The notes beneath the pieces are model-generated. The model searched no databases and had not been told where the DNA came from. It worked only from the letters and a program-made list of their open reading frames with translations. Below are positions 53,986 to 63,879 of a DNA stretch of 64,000 nucleotides, in pieces (the first letter of the stretch is position 1; each line of letters begins with the position of its first letter). The DNA lies in contig NZ_BLIV01000005.1 of assembly GCF_009811755.1 (NCBI RefSeq), forward strand, positions 351,305-415,304. Reading direction: 5' to 3'. The translations under genes and the position numbers were made by a program. The stretch is from Roseobacter cerasinus (lineage in GTDB: Bacteria; Pseudomonadota; Alphaproteobacteria; Rhodobacterales; Rhodobacteraceae).

Positions 53986-56900
53986 TTATTCCGCCGGGAT
54001 CGCCTCGTCTTCGATACCCAGAGGTGCGGGCAGCTTGTCGAGCATCTCTTTCGGGCAGACCTGCAGGAAATGCGCTTTCTCAGCATCCCAATGCTGCAGG
54101 ATGTCAGCCGTTCGTCGGCTACCCGTTTCGCGCAGATGCATCTCTAACAGCTCTTCCAGCTGGCCCATCCAATGTTCCACTGTGACAGGGCAAATCACCA
54201 GCGTCTCCATGTTCATCAGCGCTGGCGCTGTGCCGTCCGGGTCATAGAGATAAGCCATCCCGCCGGTCATACCTGCGCCAAAGTTTGCGCCAATCTCGCC
54301 CAAGATCACAGCAACGCCGCCGGTCATGTACTCACACCCGTTCGAGCCGCAGCCTTCGATCACCACCGATGCGCCCGAGTTACGGACGGCAAAGCGCTCA
54401 CCGGCGCGGCCAGCGGCAAAAAGATATCCGTCCGTCGCGCCATAGAGCACGGTGTTGCCGATGATCGTGTTCTTCGCCGCTTCGATGGGCGAGGCCATGG
54501 GCGGGCGCACCACGATCATGCCGCCCGAGAGGCCCTTGCCCACATAGTCATTGGCGTCGCCCGAAACCTCCAGCTTCAGCCCCGGCGCCGCAAAGGCCCC
54601 CAGCGATTGCCCCGCCGAGCCCGACAGCTTCACCGTCAGGTGGTCCGGCTGCAGCGTGTTGCGCATCCCGAACTGCTTGACGATATGGCTCGACGTGCGC
54701 GTGCCCACGGTGCGGTGCGTGTTCTGTACCGCGTAAGACAGCTGCATCTTCTCGCCGTCCTCCAGGAACCGTTTCGCATCGCGCACGATCTCAGCGTCCA
54801 GAGTATTCGGCACTTTGTTGCGTTTGCGGTTGCGGTCATAGACGATGTCCGCCGCGCCATCGACGGTGATCAGAAGCGGATTGAGGTCCAGATCATCCAG
54901 ATGTGCTGAGCCGCGTGAGACCTGCGCCAGCAGATCCGCCCGCCCGATCACATCGTCGAGGCTGCGCGCACCGATCGACGCAAGGATTTCCCGCACCTCG
55001 GTTGCGTAGAAGGTGATGAGGTTCACGACCTTGTCCGCATTGCCGGTGAACTTCGCGCGCAGCGATTCATCCTGCGTACAGACGCCCACGGGGCAGGTGT
55101 TCGACTGGCACTGCCGCACCATGATACAGCCCATCGCGATCAGCGCCGCGGTGCCGATGCCGTATTCCTCGGCCCCCAGCATCGCCGCCATCACGATGTC
55201 GCGCCCCGTGCGCAAACCGCCATCGGTGCGCAGGGTCACCCGCTCGCGCAGGTTGTTCATGCTCAGCACCTGGTGCGCCTCGGTGAGACCCATCTCCCAC
55301 GGCAGGCCCGCATATTTGATCGAGGTCGCGGGCGACGCGCCCGTCCCACCATTGTGCCCGGAGATCAGGATGATATCCGCCTTGGCCTTGGCCACACCGG
55401 CGGCAATTGTGCCGACACCGGAGGAGGCCACCAGCTTCACCGTCACCTTGCAGCGCGGGTTGATCTGTTTCAGATCATAGATCAACTGCGCCAGATCCTC
55501 GATGGAATAGATATCGTGGTGCGGCGGCGGCGAGATCAGCGTGACCCCCTTGGTCGAATGGCGCAGCCGCGCGATCAGGTCGGTGACCTTCATGCCGGGC
55601 AGCTGTCCACCCTCGCCTGGCTTGGCGCCCTGCGCCACCTTGATCTCCAGCTCTTCGCACTGGTTGAGGTACTCTGCGGTGACGCCAAAGCGCCCCGAGG
55701 CGACCTGCTTGATCTTGGCCGATGGGTTGTCGCCATTGGGCTCCGGCACGAAATGCGCCGGGTCTTCCCCGCCCTCACCGCTGTCCGACTTCGCGCCGAT
55801 CCGGTTCATCGCCACGTTCAAGGTCTTATGCGCCTCGGGACTGAGCGCGCCCAAGGACATGCCCGGAGTGACAAACCGCTTGCGGATCGAGGTGATGCTT
55901 TCCACCTCCTCAATCGGCACCGGCTTGCCCAGCGGCTTGATGTCCAAGAGATCGCGCAGATGAATGGGCGGGTTGCTCTGCATCTTTTTTGAGTACTGTT
56001 GCCACATCTGGTAGGAAGCCTTGTTGCAGGCCATCTGCATCATGTGCATTGAGGTCGCTTCCCACGCATGGGTCTCACCCGATTTCCGCGCCTTGTAGAA
56101 GCCGCCGATGGGCAGCACCGAGGCCGGACCGCCCCAGGCCTTGGCATGCACCTCTTCGGCCTTGCGCTGGATGCCACTCACGCCAATGCCGGAAATCCGG
56201 CTGGTCATGCCGGGGAAATACTCGGCTACCATGGCGCGGCTCAGCCCCACTGCCTCGAAGTTCAGCCCGCCGCGATAGGAGGAAATCACCGAGATCCCCA
56301 TCTTGGCCATGATCTTCAAGAGGCCCTGGTCGATGGCGATGCGGTAGCGGTCAATCGCCGTGGTCAGGCTCATGTCCAAGAGCCCGCGCTCAATCCGGTC
56401 CGCCAGCGAATCCTCCGCCAGATAGGCATTGACCGTTGTGGCCCCCGCGCCGATCAGCACCGCAAAGTAATGCGGGTCCACGCATTCCGCCGAGCGCACG
56501 TTGATCGAGGTAAACGTCCGCAGCCCCTTGCGCACCAGATGACTGTGCACAGCGGAGGTCGCGAGGATCATTGGCATGCCAACCTGCTCCGGCCCGCTCT
56601 CCTGATCGGTCAGGATGATATGCCCGGCGCCCGAGCGCACCGCATCCTCGGCCTCCGCCCGGATGCGCGCGAGCCCTGCGCTCAGGTTGCCGCGCCCCGG
56701 TGCAAAGGTGCAGTCGATGGTGACCACATCTGTGTTGAAATGCTTGATCAGCTCATCGAACTGGGCATTGCCGAGGAACGGACTGTCCAGGGTGAAAATT
56801 TCGGTCTGGCTGCTGTCCTCATCCAGCACGTTCTTCAGATTGCCGAACCGCGTCTTCAGGCTCATCACCCGGTATTCGCGTAAGGAATCAATCGGCGGGT

Positions 56901-58518
56901 TGGTCACCTGGCTGAAGTTCTGCCGGAAGAAATGGCTCAAGGGCCGGTACTGCCCGGACAGAACGGCAGAGGGCGTGTCGTCGCCCATCGACGCCAAGGT
57001 CTCCTTGCCATCCTCCGCCATGGGGGCGAGGATTTGCTCCAGCTCTTCGATGGTATAGCCTGCGGCCACCTGACGCCGCCGCAACTCTGCCCCGGTAAAG
57101 AGGGGTTGTTCGATCACATCATCCAGCGCTTCTTCGAGGTCGGTGATCTTACCAACCCACTCGCTGAACGGCTGCGACGCTGCCAAAGCATCTTTGATCG
57201 CCCGGTCATGGTAGAGCTTGCCCTCCGCCATATCGACTGCGAGTAGTTGCCCGGGGCCCAAGGCGCCTTTCTCAACCACCGATGCCTCGTCCAGCGGCAC
57301 CATCCCGGTCTCTGACCCGGCGATCACCATGCCGTCATTGGTCACCACATAGCGCATCGGCCGCAGCCCGTTGCGGTCGAGCCCGGCGCAGACCCAGCGC
57401 CCATCGGTCATTGCCAGCGCCGCAGGCCCATCCCAAGGCTCCATCACCGAATTGCAATAGGAATACATGTCGCGCCAACTCTGTGGCAGCTCCACAGCCT
57501 GCTTGGACCAGCTTTCAGGCACCAGCATGGTCTTGGCCATCGGCGCATTGCGGCCTGCGCGCACGAGCACTTCGAAGACCGCATCCAAAGCCGCACTGTC
57601 GCTGGACCCAGAGGCTACGATGGGCTTGATATCCTCGGCCATCTCGCCGAAGGCACCGGAGGCCATGCGGATCTCGTGGCTCTTCATCCAGTTCAGGTTG
57701 CCCTTCAGTGTGTTGATCTCGCCGTTATGCGCCAGCATGCGGAACGGCTGCGCCAGCCACCACTGCGGGAAGGTGTTCGTGGAATAGCGCTGGTGATAGA
57801 TCGCAAAGGCGCTCTCGAAGCGTTCGTCCATCAGATCGGGGTAGAACTCCGCCACCTGCTCCGCCAGCATCATGCCCTTGTAGATGATCGACCGGCAGGA
57901 CATTGACGCGATGTAGAGTGTCGGCACCTGTGCCGCGAGCGCCGCCTTCTCGATCCGCCGACGGATCACATAGAGCTCGCGCTCGAAGGTCTCCTCATCC
58001 ACGCCCTTGGCGTTGGAAATCAGGATCTGTTCAATCTCTGGCCGCGTCGCATTTGCCTTTTCGCCGAGACAAGAGATATCCACCGGCACGTGCCGCCAGC
58101 CGTATATGTAGTAGCCCATGCGCAGCACTTCGGTTTCGACGATGGTCCGACAGGTCTCCTGCGCGCCGAAATCTGTGCGCGGCAGAAACACCTGCCCTAC
58201 GGCGATAATCTCGTCCTCGCGCGGATCATGGCCGGTGCGCCGCACCTGATCGTAAAAGAATTCCACCGGGATCTGCACGTGAATGCCCGCGCCGTCGCCG
58301 GTCTTGCCATCCGCATCCACCGCGCCCCGGTGCCAGATCGCCTTGAGCGCCTTGATGCCGTTCTCGACCACGCCACGGCTCTTTGTGCCATCAACGGAAA
58401 CCACAAGGCCAACTCCGCAGGAGGAATGTTCCTCAGCCTCCGAATACAGACCATGCTCGGCCAAATATGCGCGCTTGGCTTCTTCCTGTGCCACCCAGGC
58501 GTCATCATATTTGGTCAT
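53986..58518 (-). CDS. gltB: Glutamate synthase, large subunit
   Basis: A 1510-residue NADPH-dependent enzyme making two glutamates from glutamine and 2-oxoglutarate. Cys34 in HSSCGVGLVVSV would become the N-terminal nucleophile of the glutaminase domain after removal of a propeptide. The 3Fe-4S cysteines lie in CIMVRQCQSNTCPVGVC. The C-terminal beta-helix domain has GCGSNGCEYMTGGVAVILG. The ATG overlaps the preceding GFA stop by one base (TGATG). The partner gltD is 1.7 kb upstream, separated by three small genes. Confidence 0.97.
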   Translation of the reverse strand: MTKYDDAWVAQEEAKRAYLAEHGLYSEAEEHSSCGVGLVVSVDGTKSRGVVENGIKALKAIWHRGAVDADGKTGDGAGIHVQIPVEFFYDQVRRTGHDPREDEIIAVGQVFLPRTDFGAQETCRTIVETEVLRMGYYIYGWRHVPVDISCLGEKANATRPEIEQILISNAKGVDEETFERELYVIRRRIEKAALAAQVPTLYIASMSCRSIIYKGMMLAEQVAEFYPDLMDERFESAFAIYHQRYSTNTFPQWWLAQPFRMLAHNGEINTLKGNLNWMKSHEIRMASGAFGEMAEDIKPIVASGSSDSAALDAVFEVLVRAGRNAPMAKTMLVPESWSKQAVELPQSWRDMYSYCNSVMEPWDGPAALAMTDGRWVCAGLDRNGLRPMRYVVTNDGMVIAGSETGMVPLDEASVVEKGALGPGQLLAVDMAEGKLYHDRAIKDALAASQPFSEWVGKITDLEEALDDVIEQPLFTGAELRRRQVAAGYTIEELEQILAPMAEDGKETLASMGDDTPSAVLSGQYRPLSHFFRQNFSQVTNPPIDSLREYRVMSLKTRFGNLKNVLDEDSSQTEIFTLDSPFLGNAQFDELIKHFNTDVVTIDCTFAPGRGNLSAGLARIRAEAEDAVRSGAGHIILTDQESGPEQVGMPMILATSAVHSHLVRKGLRTFTSINVRSAECVDPHYFAVLIGAGATTVNAYLAEDSLADRIERGLLDMSLTTAIDRYRIAIDQGLLKIMAKMGISVISSYRGGLNFEAVGLSRAMVAEYFPGMTSRISGIGVSGIQRKAEEVHAKAWGGPASVLPIGGFYKARKSGETHAWEATSMHMMQMACNKASYQMWQQYSKKMQSNPPIHLRDLLDIKPLGKPVPIEEVESITSIRKRFVTPGMSLGALSPEAHKTLNVAMNRIGAKSDSGEGGEDPAHFVPEPNGDNPSAKIKQVASGRFGVTAEYLNQCEELEIKVAQGAKPGEGGQLPGMKVTDLIARLRHSTKGVTLISPPPHHDIYSIEDLAQLIYDLKQINPRCKVTVKLVASSGVGTIAAGVAKAKADIILISGHNGGTGASPATSIKYAGLPWEMGLTEAHQVLSMNNLRERVTLRTDGGLRTGRDIVMAAMLGAEEYGIGTAALIAMGCIMVRQCQSNTCPVGVCTQDESLRAKFTGNADKVVNLITFYATEVREILASIGARSLDDVIGRADLLAQVSRGSAHLDDLDLNPLLITVDGAADIVYDRNRKRNKVPNTLDAEIVRDAKRFLEDGEKMQLSYAVQNTHRTVGTRTSSHIVKQFGMRNTLQPDHLTVKLSGSAGQSLGAFAAPGLKLEVSGDANDYVGKGLSGGMIVVRPPMASPIEAAKNTIIGNTVLYGATDGYLFAAGRAGERFAVRNSGASVVIEGCGSNGCEYMTGGVAVILGEIGANFGAGMTGGMAYLYDPDGTAPALMNMETLVICPVTVEHWMGQLEELLEMHLRETGSRRTADILQHWDAEKAHFLQVCPKEMLDKLPAPLGIEDEAIPAE

Positions 58519-58997
58519 CAGTTGTCTCCTTCAACGAATGGGTGTTGAGCCTGCACCTCGGCCCGCGTCTTGCGGCGGTGTTCGCCGTGCAGGCACGCAT
58601 AATTCGGTGCCAGATCTGTGTAGATTTCTGACAGCAGCACAAAATCTGCGGCCTCTTTGAAGTTCCCGGGGAAAAGCTCGATCTCCGGCTCCTCCGGGTC
58701 AGTGGACCGCAGCCAGACCGAGCTGCCACAGATCTCGCAAAACCCCCGCTCCGAGAAAGACGACGACGCGTAGTTCTTGACCGGCCCTGTGACCGTGACC
58801 GCCTTCGTCTCGGCAACGAAAGAGCCGAACAGCATCCCGTTCCAGCGCTGGCACATGACGCAATGGCAGGCGCCAATAGCTGCGACATAATTGCCATCGA
58901 TCTCGATCTTGACCGCACCACAAAGACACCGGCCTGACATCTGGCCTGTCCGCCGGTGCGGCGCGATCAGTGCGTCTCTTGCGGCTGCGTCCGTCAT
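58518..58997 (-). CDS. GFA/CENP-V family zinc protein, copy 1
   Basis: A 159-residue protein with the zinc-binding cysteines of the glutathione-dependent formaldehyde-activating enzyme fold: GRCLCGAVKI, GACHCVMCQRW and GFCEICGSSVW. Few members have proven activity, so the catalytic role is open. It is embedded between the glutamate synthase genes and overlaps both neighbours (4 bases with copy 2, 1 base with gltB). Confidence 0.88.
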   Translation of the reverse strand: MTDAAARDALIAPHRRTGQMSGRCLCGAVKIEIDGNYVAAIGACHCVMCQRWNGMLFGSFVAETKAVTVTGPVKNYASSSFSERGFCEICGSSVWLRSTDPEEPEIELFPGNFKEAADFVLLSEIYTDLAPNYACLHGEHRRKTRAEVQAQHPFVEGDN

Positions 58998-59419
58998 GCG
59001 TCACCCTCGAACATCGCGATGGTCTCTTCGGTGCTGAGCTTCCGGTGGTCCCCGCTCAGCGCATAGCCCTGCGGGCACTCATCGACGAAGAATTCCAGCG
59101 TCATCTCCCCGAGATCCGCCGCATCGAACAGCCCTGCCGCCGGGTGGCGCATGCCGTCATGCACGGTGCCGTACCACAGGGTCGAGCCGCAGGTGCCGCA
59201 AAACCCGCGTTCAGCCCACTCCGATGAGGCAAAGCTCTGCGCCGGACCACTCACTTCCAGCGTACCGGGCAGCGTATCCACAGAAATGAACATGCCGCTA
59301 GTGTGCCGGCGGCACATGTCGCAATGACACGCCCGTAGTCGCGGGTTGACGGACTGCACGGTCAGAGTAACCGCACCGCAGAGGCAGCGCCCCTTTATGC
59401 TGTGTACCGCCTTAGTCAC
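58994..59419 (-). CDS. GFA/CENP-V family zinc protein, copy 2
   Basis: A 141-residue paralogue starting at the GTG at 59419 (VTKAVHSIKG); the longer frame to 59467 overlaps the previous gene by 56 bases. Zinc ligands are in GRCLCGAVTL, RACHCDMCRRH and GFCGTCGSTLW. It overlaps the end of the secreted-protein gene by eight bases. Confidence 0.85.
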   Translation of the reverse strand: MTKAVHSIKGRCLCGAVTLTVQSVNPRLRACHCDMCRRHTSGMFISVDTLPGTLEVSGPAQSFASSEWAERGFCGTCGSTLWYGTVHDGMRHPAAGLFDAADLGEMTLEFFVDECPQGYALSGDHRKLSTEETIAMFEGDA

Positions 59420-60107
59420 AGCCAAACTCCGAAGCGGTCGCCATGAAGCCCGGCTCGCCCGGCTCATATATTTTCTGTGGTCTCAGCTCGAACTGCTCAC
59501 GCGGACCATTGTTGACGGCGCGGGAAAAATTCCCCTCCAGCATAAACGCGCGTGACTGCGAGATCAAAAGCTCGGTGGAGAAATTCAGCACCTGTGTTGC
59601 GCCCTTCCGTGCAAAGGCGCGCTCGGCGAGATAGACGTCGAAGACCTCTCCGCTGATGGTCACCGTCTCACCCGTGGCCGTGGTGGCGCCGCTCAGCGCA
59701 TATTCCTGCCCGCGGATGATGTTGCTGTTCATGACGAAATCACCCGTTGGCGCATGCGCGCCGGTCTCAACCAGGGCTGCAAGGTCGAGGGCTTTCCCGG
59801 TGCCGGGGACAGCGGCGAAGTTCATCGCGCCTGCGCCTTCGGTCTCCCACATCTTGAAATCCCAGCCCGCGTCATAGTGCAGTGTGTTGTTCAAACTGCC
59901 GCGCCGATAGCTCAGCGCCTGCCAAGCGCCGTCTGCGCATTGCAGGATCGTCGTTGCGGTGCAGCCATTCTTATGTGCAGTGGCCACGGCGGTGCAGCCC
60001 TGGGGTACGACCAGAGGGTCTGACGCCATCACGATGGATGTGGACAGGCCCAACACCACCGCGGTGGCGGCTGCCTTCCAAATCGAGGATTGGACCGGTT
60101 GGGTCAT
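59412..60107 (-). CDS. Secreted protein of unknown function
   Basis: A 231-residue protein from the ATG at 60107, which has AGGAC upstream. It has a Sec signal peptide (AAATAVVLGLSTSIVMA, cleavage before SD). The mature part has four Cys in an early cluster and at the C-terminus (GCTAV, GCTAT, LQCADG, FGCD), suggesting disulfide bonds, with many Gly and Thr beta-type segments. I do not recognise the family. Its place between gltD and the GFA genes in a tight run is conserved-looking but unexplained. Confidence 0.75.
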   Translation of the reverse strand: MTQPVQSSIWKAAATAVVLGLSTSIVMASDPLVVPQGCTAVATAHKNGCTATTILQCADGAWQALSYRRGSLNNTLHYDAGWDFKMWETEGAGAMNFAAVPGTGKALDLAALVETGAHAPTGDFVMNSNIIRGQEYALSGATTATGETVTISGEVFDVYLAERAFARKGATQVLNFSTELLISQSRAFMLEGNFSRAVNNGPREQFELRPQKIYEPGEPGFMATASEFGCD

Positions 60108-60177
60108 GGTTGCTGTCCTTAACAAAATTTCACCGTACGCTGCGCACCGACGCGAGACAGGTACTGCCCAGATGGGG

Positions 60178-61611
60178 TTACTCGGCGGCCATCACGGAGG
60201 TGTCACCCAGCCGTTTCAGGATAGCATCGGCGCAGTCGCGCCCGTCACGGACGGCCCAAACCACAAGGCTCGCGCCTCGCACGATGTCGCCAACCGCATA
60301 GACGCCGTCGAGGTCGGTGGCGCCCGTGGTGAACGCGGCCTTGATCGTGCCCCACCGCGTCACCGGCAACTCCGGCTGATCCCAGAGCGTGGGTAGCGCC
60401 TCGGGTTCGAACCCCAGCGCCATGATCACCAGATCGGCGTCCTCCACATAGTCCGCGCCGTCGATCACCTCGGGCGCCTGACGGCCCGTCGCATCGGGCG
60501 CGCCAAGGCGCATCTTCTGCACCATCACACCCGTGACCGGATCGCCCACGAAACCCTTGGGGGCTGAGAGCCATTCGAACACGACACCTTCTTCTTCGGC
60601 GTTCTGTACTTCGCGCTGTGAACCTGGCATATTCGCCCGGTCACGGCGATAGAGACATTTGACGCTTGTCGCGCCCTGCCGCACAGAGGTGCGCACACAG
60701 TCCATCGCGGTATCACCGCCGCCGATCACAACAACGCGTTTTCCTTCGGCATTCAACGCCCCGGAATCGAACTCCGGCACCGCGTCGCCGAAGCTCTTTC
60801 GGTTGGAGGCGGTCAGGAAATCAATGGCCCGTACAAGGCCCGTGGCGCCGACGCCGGGCGCCTCAATTTCCCTTGATTTATAGACACCTGTGGCAATGAT
60901 CACCGCGTCGTGTCGGTTGCGCAGATCGTCAAAGCGGATGTCCTCACCCACATTTGTGTTCAGCTCAAACGTCACACCGCCCTGCGCCAATTGATCGTTG
61001 CGGCGCATAACCACGTCTTTCTCCAACTTGAAGCCGGGAATGCCATAGGTGAGCAGCCCGCCCGCACGGTCGTACCGGTCATAGACGGTCACCTGCACAC
61101 CGGCGCGGCGCAACACATCGGCCGCCGCCAGCCCACCCGGGCCCGCACCGATGATGCCGACGCTCTCACTGCGCTCAGCACGCGGCGCGATGGGCTGCAC
61201 CCAGCCCTGCTCCCACGCGGTATCGGTGATGTATTTCTCCACTGCACCGATTGTTACGGTGCCATGCCCCGATTGTTCGATCACGCAATTGCCTTCGCAC
61301 AGACGGTCCTGCGGGCAAATGCGGCCGCAGATTTCCGGGAAAGTATTCGTCGCCTGGCTGACCTCATAGGCTTCCTGCAAGCGCCCCTCCGCGGTCAGCT
61401 TCAGCCAGTCGGGGATGTTGTTGTGCAGCGGGCAGTGGCTCTGGCAATAAGGTACCCCACATTGGCTACAGCGGCTCGACTGCTCTTGCGCCTTGGCCTC
61501 GGCATATTCGGCATAAATTTCGTTGAAATCGTCACGACGCACATCAGCGCCCCGCTTTTCGGGCATGTCACGCTCGACAGTCACAAATTTCAACATAGGT
61601 TGCTCAGCCAC
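60178..61611 (-). CDS. gltD: Glutamate synthase, small subunit
   Basis: About 477 residues starting at the GTG at 61611 (VAEQPMLKFVTVERDMPEK); the longer frame to 61662 adds residues unlike the family, and the ATG at 61596 is an alternative. N-terminal Fe-S cysteines are in CSQCGVPYCQSHCPLHNN and CGRICPQDRLCEGNC. FAD and NADPH folds show GIIGAGPGGLAAADVLRRAG and VVIGGGDTAMDCVRT. It passes electrons from NADPH to GltB. It is the first gene of the gltD-secreted protein-GFA-GFA-gltB run. Confidence 0.95.
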   Translation of the reverse strand: MAEQPMLKFVTVERDMPEKRGADVRRDDFNEIYAEYAEAKAQEQSSRCSQCGVPYCQSHCPLHNNIPDWLKLTAEGRLQEAYEVSQATNTFPEICGRICPQDRLCEGNCVIEQSGHGTVTIGAVEKYITDTAWEQGWVQPIAPRAERSESVGIIGAGPGGLAAADVLRRAGVQVTVYDRYDRAGGLLTYGIPGFKLEKDVVMRRNDQLAQGGVTFELNTNVGEDIRFDDLRNRHDAVIIATGVYKSREIEAPGVGATGLVRAIDFLTASNRKSFGDAVPEFDSGALNAEGKRVVVIGGGDTAMDCVRTSVRQGATSVKCLYRRDRANMPGSQREVQNAEEEGVVFEWLSAPKGFVGDPVTGVMVQKMRLGAPDATGRQAPEVIDGADYVEDADLVIMALGFEPEALPTLWDQPELPVTRWGTIKAAFTTGATDLDGVYAVGDIVRGASLVVWAVRDGRDCADAILKRLGDTSVMAAE

Positions 61612-61835
61612 GGCCTGCGTCCTCCACCAAAGTCCCGGAGCCGCACGCATACGCGAACTCAAGCAGGAAATAAAGTCAGTAATGCTGTCGTATAATAAAT
61701 TAATTTCACGTCATGCAGCACAAAATCGCTACTCGTGTTCGGAAATTAAATCCGATTCGGACCTTTATTCAGGCTTTTCATTTGATTCCCTGACCTTATA
61801 CCACAAAGGCGCAGCACCAAGCCGGTCCGGTTTTC

Positions 61836-62639
61836 ATGACACTTTTCCATCTGTTCCTCGTTGCCGCGATCCAGGGCTTGACCGAGTTCCTGCCGGTCAG
61901 CTCCTCCGGCCATCTGGCGTTGCTGCCAACCATCACGGGAGGGCCGGATCAAGGGCTCGCTATTGATGTTGCGGTGCATGTGGGCACGCTCTTTGCAGTT
62001 GTCGCCTACTTTTGGGCGGATGTGAAAATCGCCCTGGCCGGCAGTCTGCGGTTGATGCGCGGACGGATCGATACCCAAGGCGCATTCCTCGCACTCTGTC
62101 TCATCATTGCAACCATTCCAGTGGTCGTTGTGGGTGCGGCTCTCAAGCTCACCGGACTTGACGAGGCGCTGCGCTCGGTTGCGGTAATCGGCTGGACGAT
62201 GCTGGGATTTGGACTGGTGCTCTATTGGGCCGACAAGACCGGCGGCCATGATCGTGTGGCAGAGCAGTGGCGGCTCAAAGATGCTTTGAGCATGGGGCTT
62301 GCGCAGGCACTAGCACTGATCCCTGGCACCTCCCGGTCCGGCATTACCATCACCGCGGCTCGCAAGCTGGGATATGACCGCGAAAGCTCAGCCAAGCTGG
62401 CCATGTTGATGTCGATCCCGACAATCGCCGCCTCGGGCCTGTTGCTCGGCGTCGATGTGGTGCAGGAGGCCGATTGGGCATTGGCCCGCGACGGGCTGGT
62501 TGCGGCCATCTTTGCCTTCATCGCGGCGCTGCTGGCACTCACACTGATGATGCGACTTTTGCGCAGCGTCAGCTTCACCCCCTATGTGATCTACCGGGTG
62601 ATCCTGGGTATCGTGCTGTTGATCTACGCCTACAGCTAA
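61836..62639 (+). CDS. uppP: Undecaprenyl-diphosphatase UppP
   Basis: A 267-residue integral membrane protein that recycles undecaprenyl pyrophosphate for cell-wall synthesis. The two active-site motifs are [17 protein letters not shown] and [19 protein letters not shown]. About eight helices. Also called bacA. Its stop overlaps the end of the convergent reductase gene by four bases. Confidence 0.95.
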   Translation: MTLFHLFLVAAIQGLTEFLPVSSSGHLALLPTITGGPDQGLAIDVAVHVGTLFAVVAYFWADVKIALAGSLRLMRGRIDTQGAFLALCLIIATIPVVVVGAALKLTGLDEALRSVAVIGWTMLGFGLVLYWADKTGGHDRVAEQWRLKDALSMGLAQALALIPGTSRSGITITAARKLGYDRESSAKLAMLMSIPTIAASGLLLGVDVVQEADWALARDGLVAAIFAFIAALLALTLMMRLLRSVSFTPYVIYRVILGIVLLIYAYS

Positions 62640-63619
62640 GTACGCAGGTTCTTGGCGGAGTCTTTGATCGCATCATACTGCCCGGACGGGCGGAAGCGCC
62701 ACAGATAGTCCGGCAGGACAGAGGCCATCGCCACGGGCGTGATGCCAAGGTCCGCGAAGCTCCGGGCCTCCGGGTTAACCACATTGTCATTGGCTAGGTT
62801 CCGCACCTGGTCGCGCGTGATCACCCCATTGGTGAACAGCCCCAAGGTAACAGCCTGCAGCACATCGAAGCCCCACGCCATGATCCGCGCGGCAAAGAAA
62901 GGCACGTTCACAATCAGTCGACGGCGATGGATCACACCCAGCATCTGCTGCATAAGCTCCCGGAACGTCGCCACCTGCGGCCCGCCGAGTTCGTAGATGC
63001 CAAGCTCCACCGTGCCGGTCAGTGCCTGCGCAGCGGCCTTTGCCACATCGTCCACGTATACCGGCTGGAAGCGCGTTTCAGCACCGACGACAGGCAGCAC
63101 TGGGCCAAGGCGGCTCATGGACGCAAAGCGATTGAAGAACTGGTCCTCCGGTCCAAAAATGATCGAAGGGCGCAGGATAACCGCACCAGGCATATGGGCT
63201 ATGACACCGGCCTCTCCTTCGGCCTTGGTGCGCGCATAGTCGCTCTCCGCTTCGGCATCAGCGCCGATGGCTGAGATATGCACAAGACGGCCAATCTGTT
63301 CTTCGGCGGCAATGCGGGCCACGCGCTCGGCGCCCTCGGCTTGCACTGAGTCAAACTGGTTTTTGCCGACTTCGGCCAGAATGCCGACGCAGTTCACGAC
63401 CGCATCTGCACCGGACATCACAGCCCGGACAGACGCCTCGTCACGAATGTTGCAGAGCACGGGTTCAACTTGGCCGACAACACCGTAAGGCTTCACGAAG
63501 ATCGCTTCATTCGGGCGGCGAACTGCCACCCGCACGCGCCAGCCCGCCTTGGCCATGCGCCGTGCAATGTAGCGCCCGACAAAACCCGAACCACCGTAGA
63601 TAGTCACCAATTTTGACAT
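62636..63619 (-). CDS. NDUFA9-like NAD(P)-binding reductase (atypical SDR)
   Basis: A 327-residue protein with an N-terminal Rossmann motif [20 protein letters not shown]. Conserved regions are [33 protein letters not shown] and [19 protein letters not shown]. The Tyr of the classical YxxxK site is followed by ARTK (YARTK). It resembles the accessory complex I subunit NDUFA9 family that is widespread in alphaproteobacteria; a role in respiratory complex I assembly or ubiquinone biosynthesis is inference. Confidence 0.85.
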   Translation of the reverse strand: MSKLVTIYGGSGFVGRYIARRMAKAGWRVRVAVRRPNEAIFVKPYGVVGQVEPVLCNIRDEASVRAVMSGADAVVNCVGILAEVGKNQFDSVQAEGAERVARIAAEEQIGRLVHISAIGADAEAESDYARTKAEGEAGVIAHMPGAVILRPSIIFGPEDQFFNRFASMSRLGPVLPVVGAETRFQPVYVDDVAKAAAQALTGTVELGIYELGGPQVATFRELMQQMLGVIHRRRLIVNVPFFAARIMAWGFDVLQAVTLGLFTNGVITRDQVRNLANDNVVNPEARSFADLGITPVAMASVLPDYLWRFRPSGQYDAIKDSAKNLRT

Positions 63620-63793
63620 AAGCGCCTCCCTGCAGATTGTCTCTCAGGATGTAGCCCCGGACCCCCGATGAAACAAGGTGCAATTGGGCGCGGGTAGACA
63701 GCGGGTCGGGCAAGTAAATGGCTTGAGCAGAATTGGCCAGAATCCGTTTGACACCTTTGAGACATGGCCTTAAACGCAGGCTCCACGACACCT

Positions 63794-63879
63794 GCCCAGG
63801 TGGCGGAATGGTAGACGCGCTAGCTTCAGGTGCTAGTGTCCGTATGGACGTGGAGGTTCGAGTCCTCTCCTGGGCACCA
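63794..63879 (+). tRNA. tRNA-Leu (anticodon CAG)
   Basis: An 86-base class II tRNA with a long variable arm and encoded CCA. The acceptor arms GCCCAGG and CCTGGGC pair fully. The anticodon stem CTAGC/GCTAG encloses TTCAGGT, giving CAG. The T-arm contains GGTTCGAGTCC. The last 120 bases of the window after it contain no gene I can support. Confidence 0.95.
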
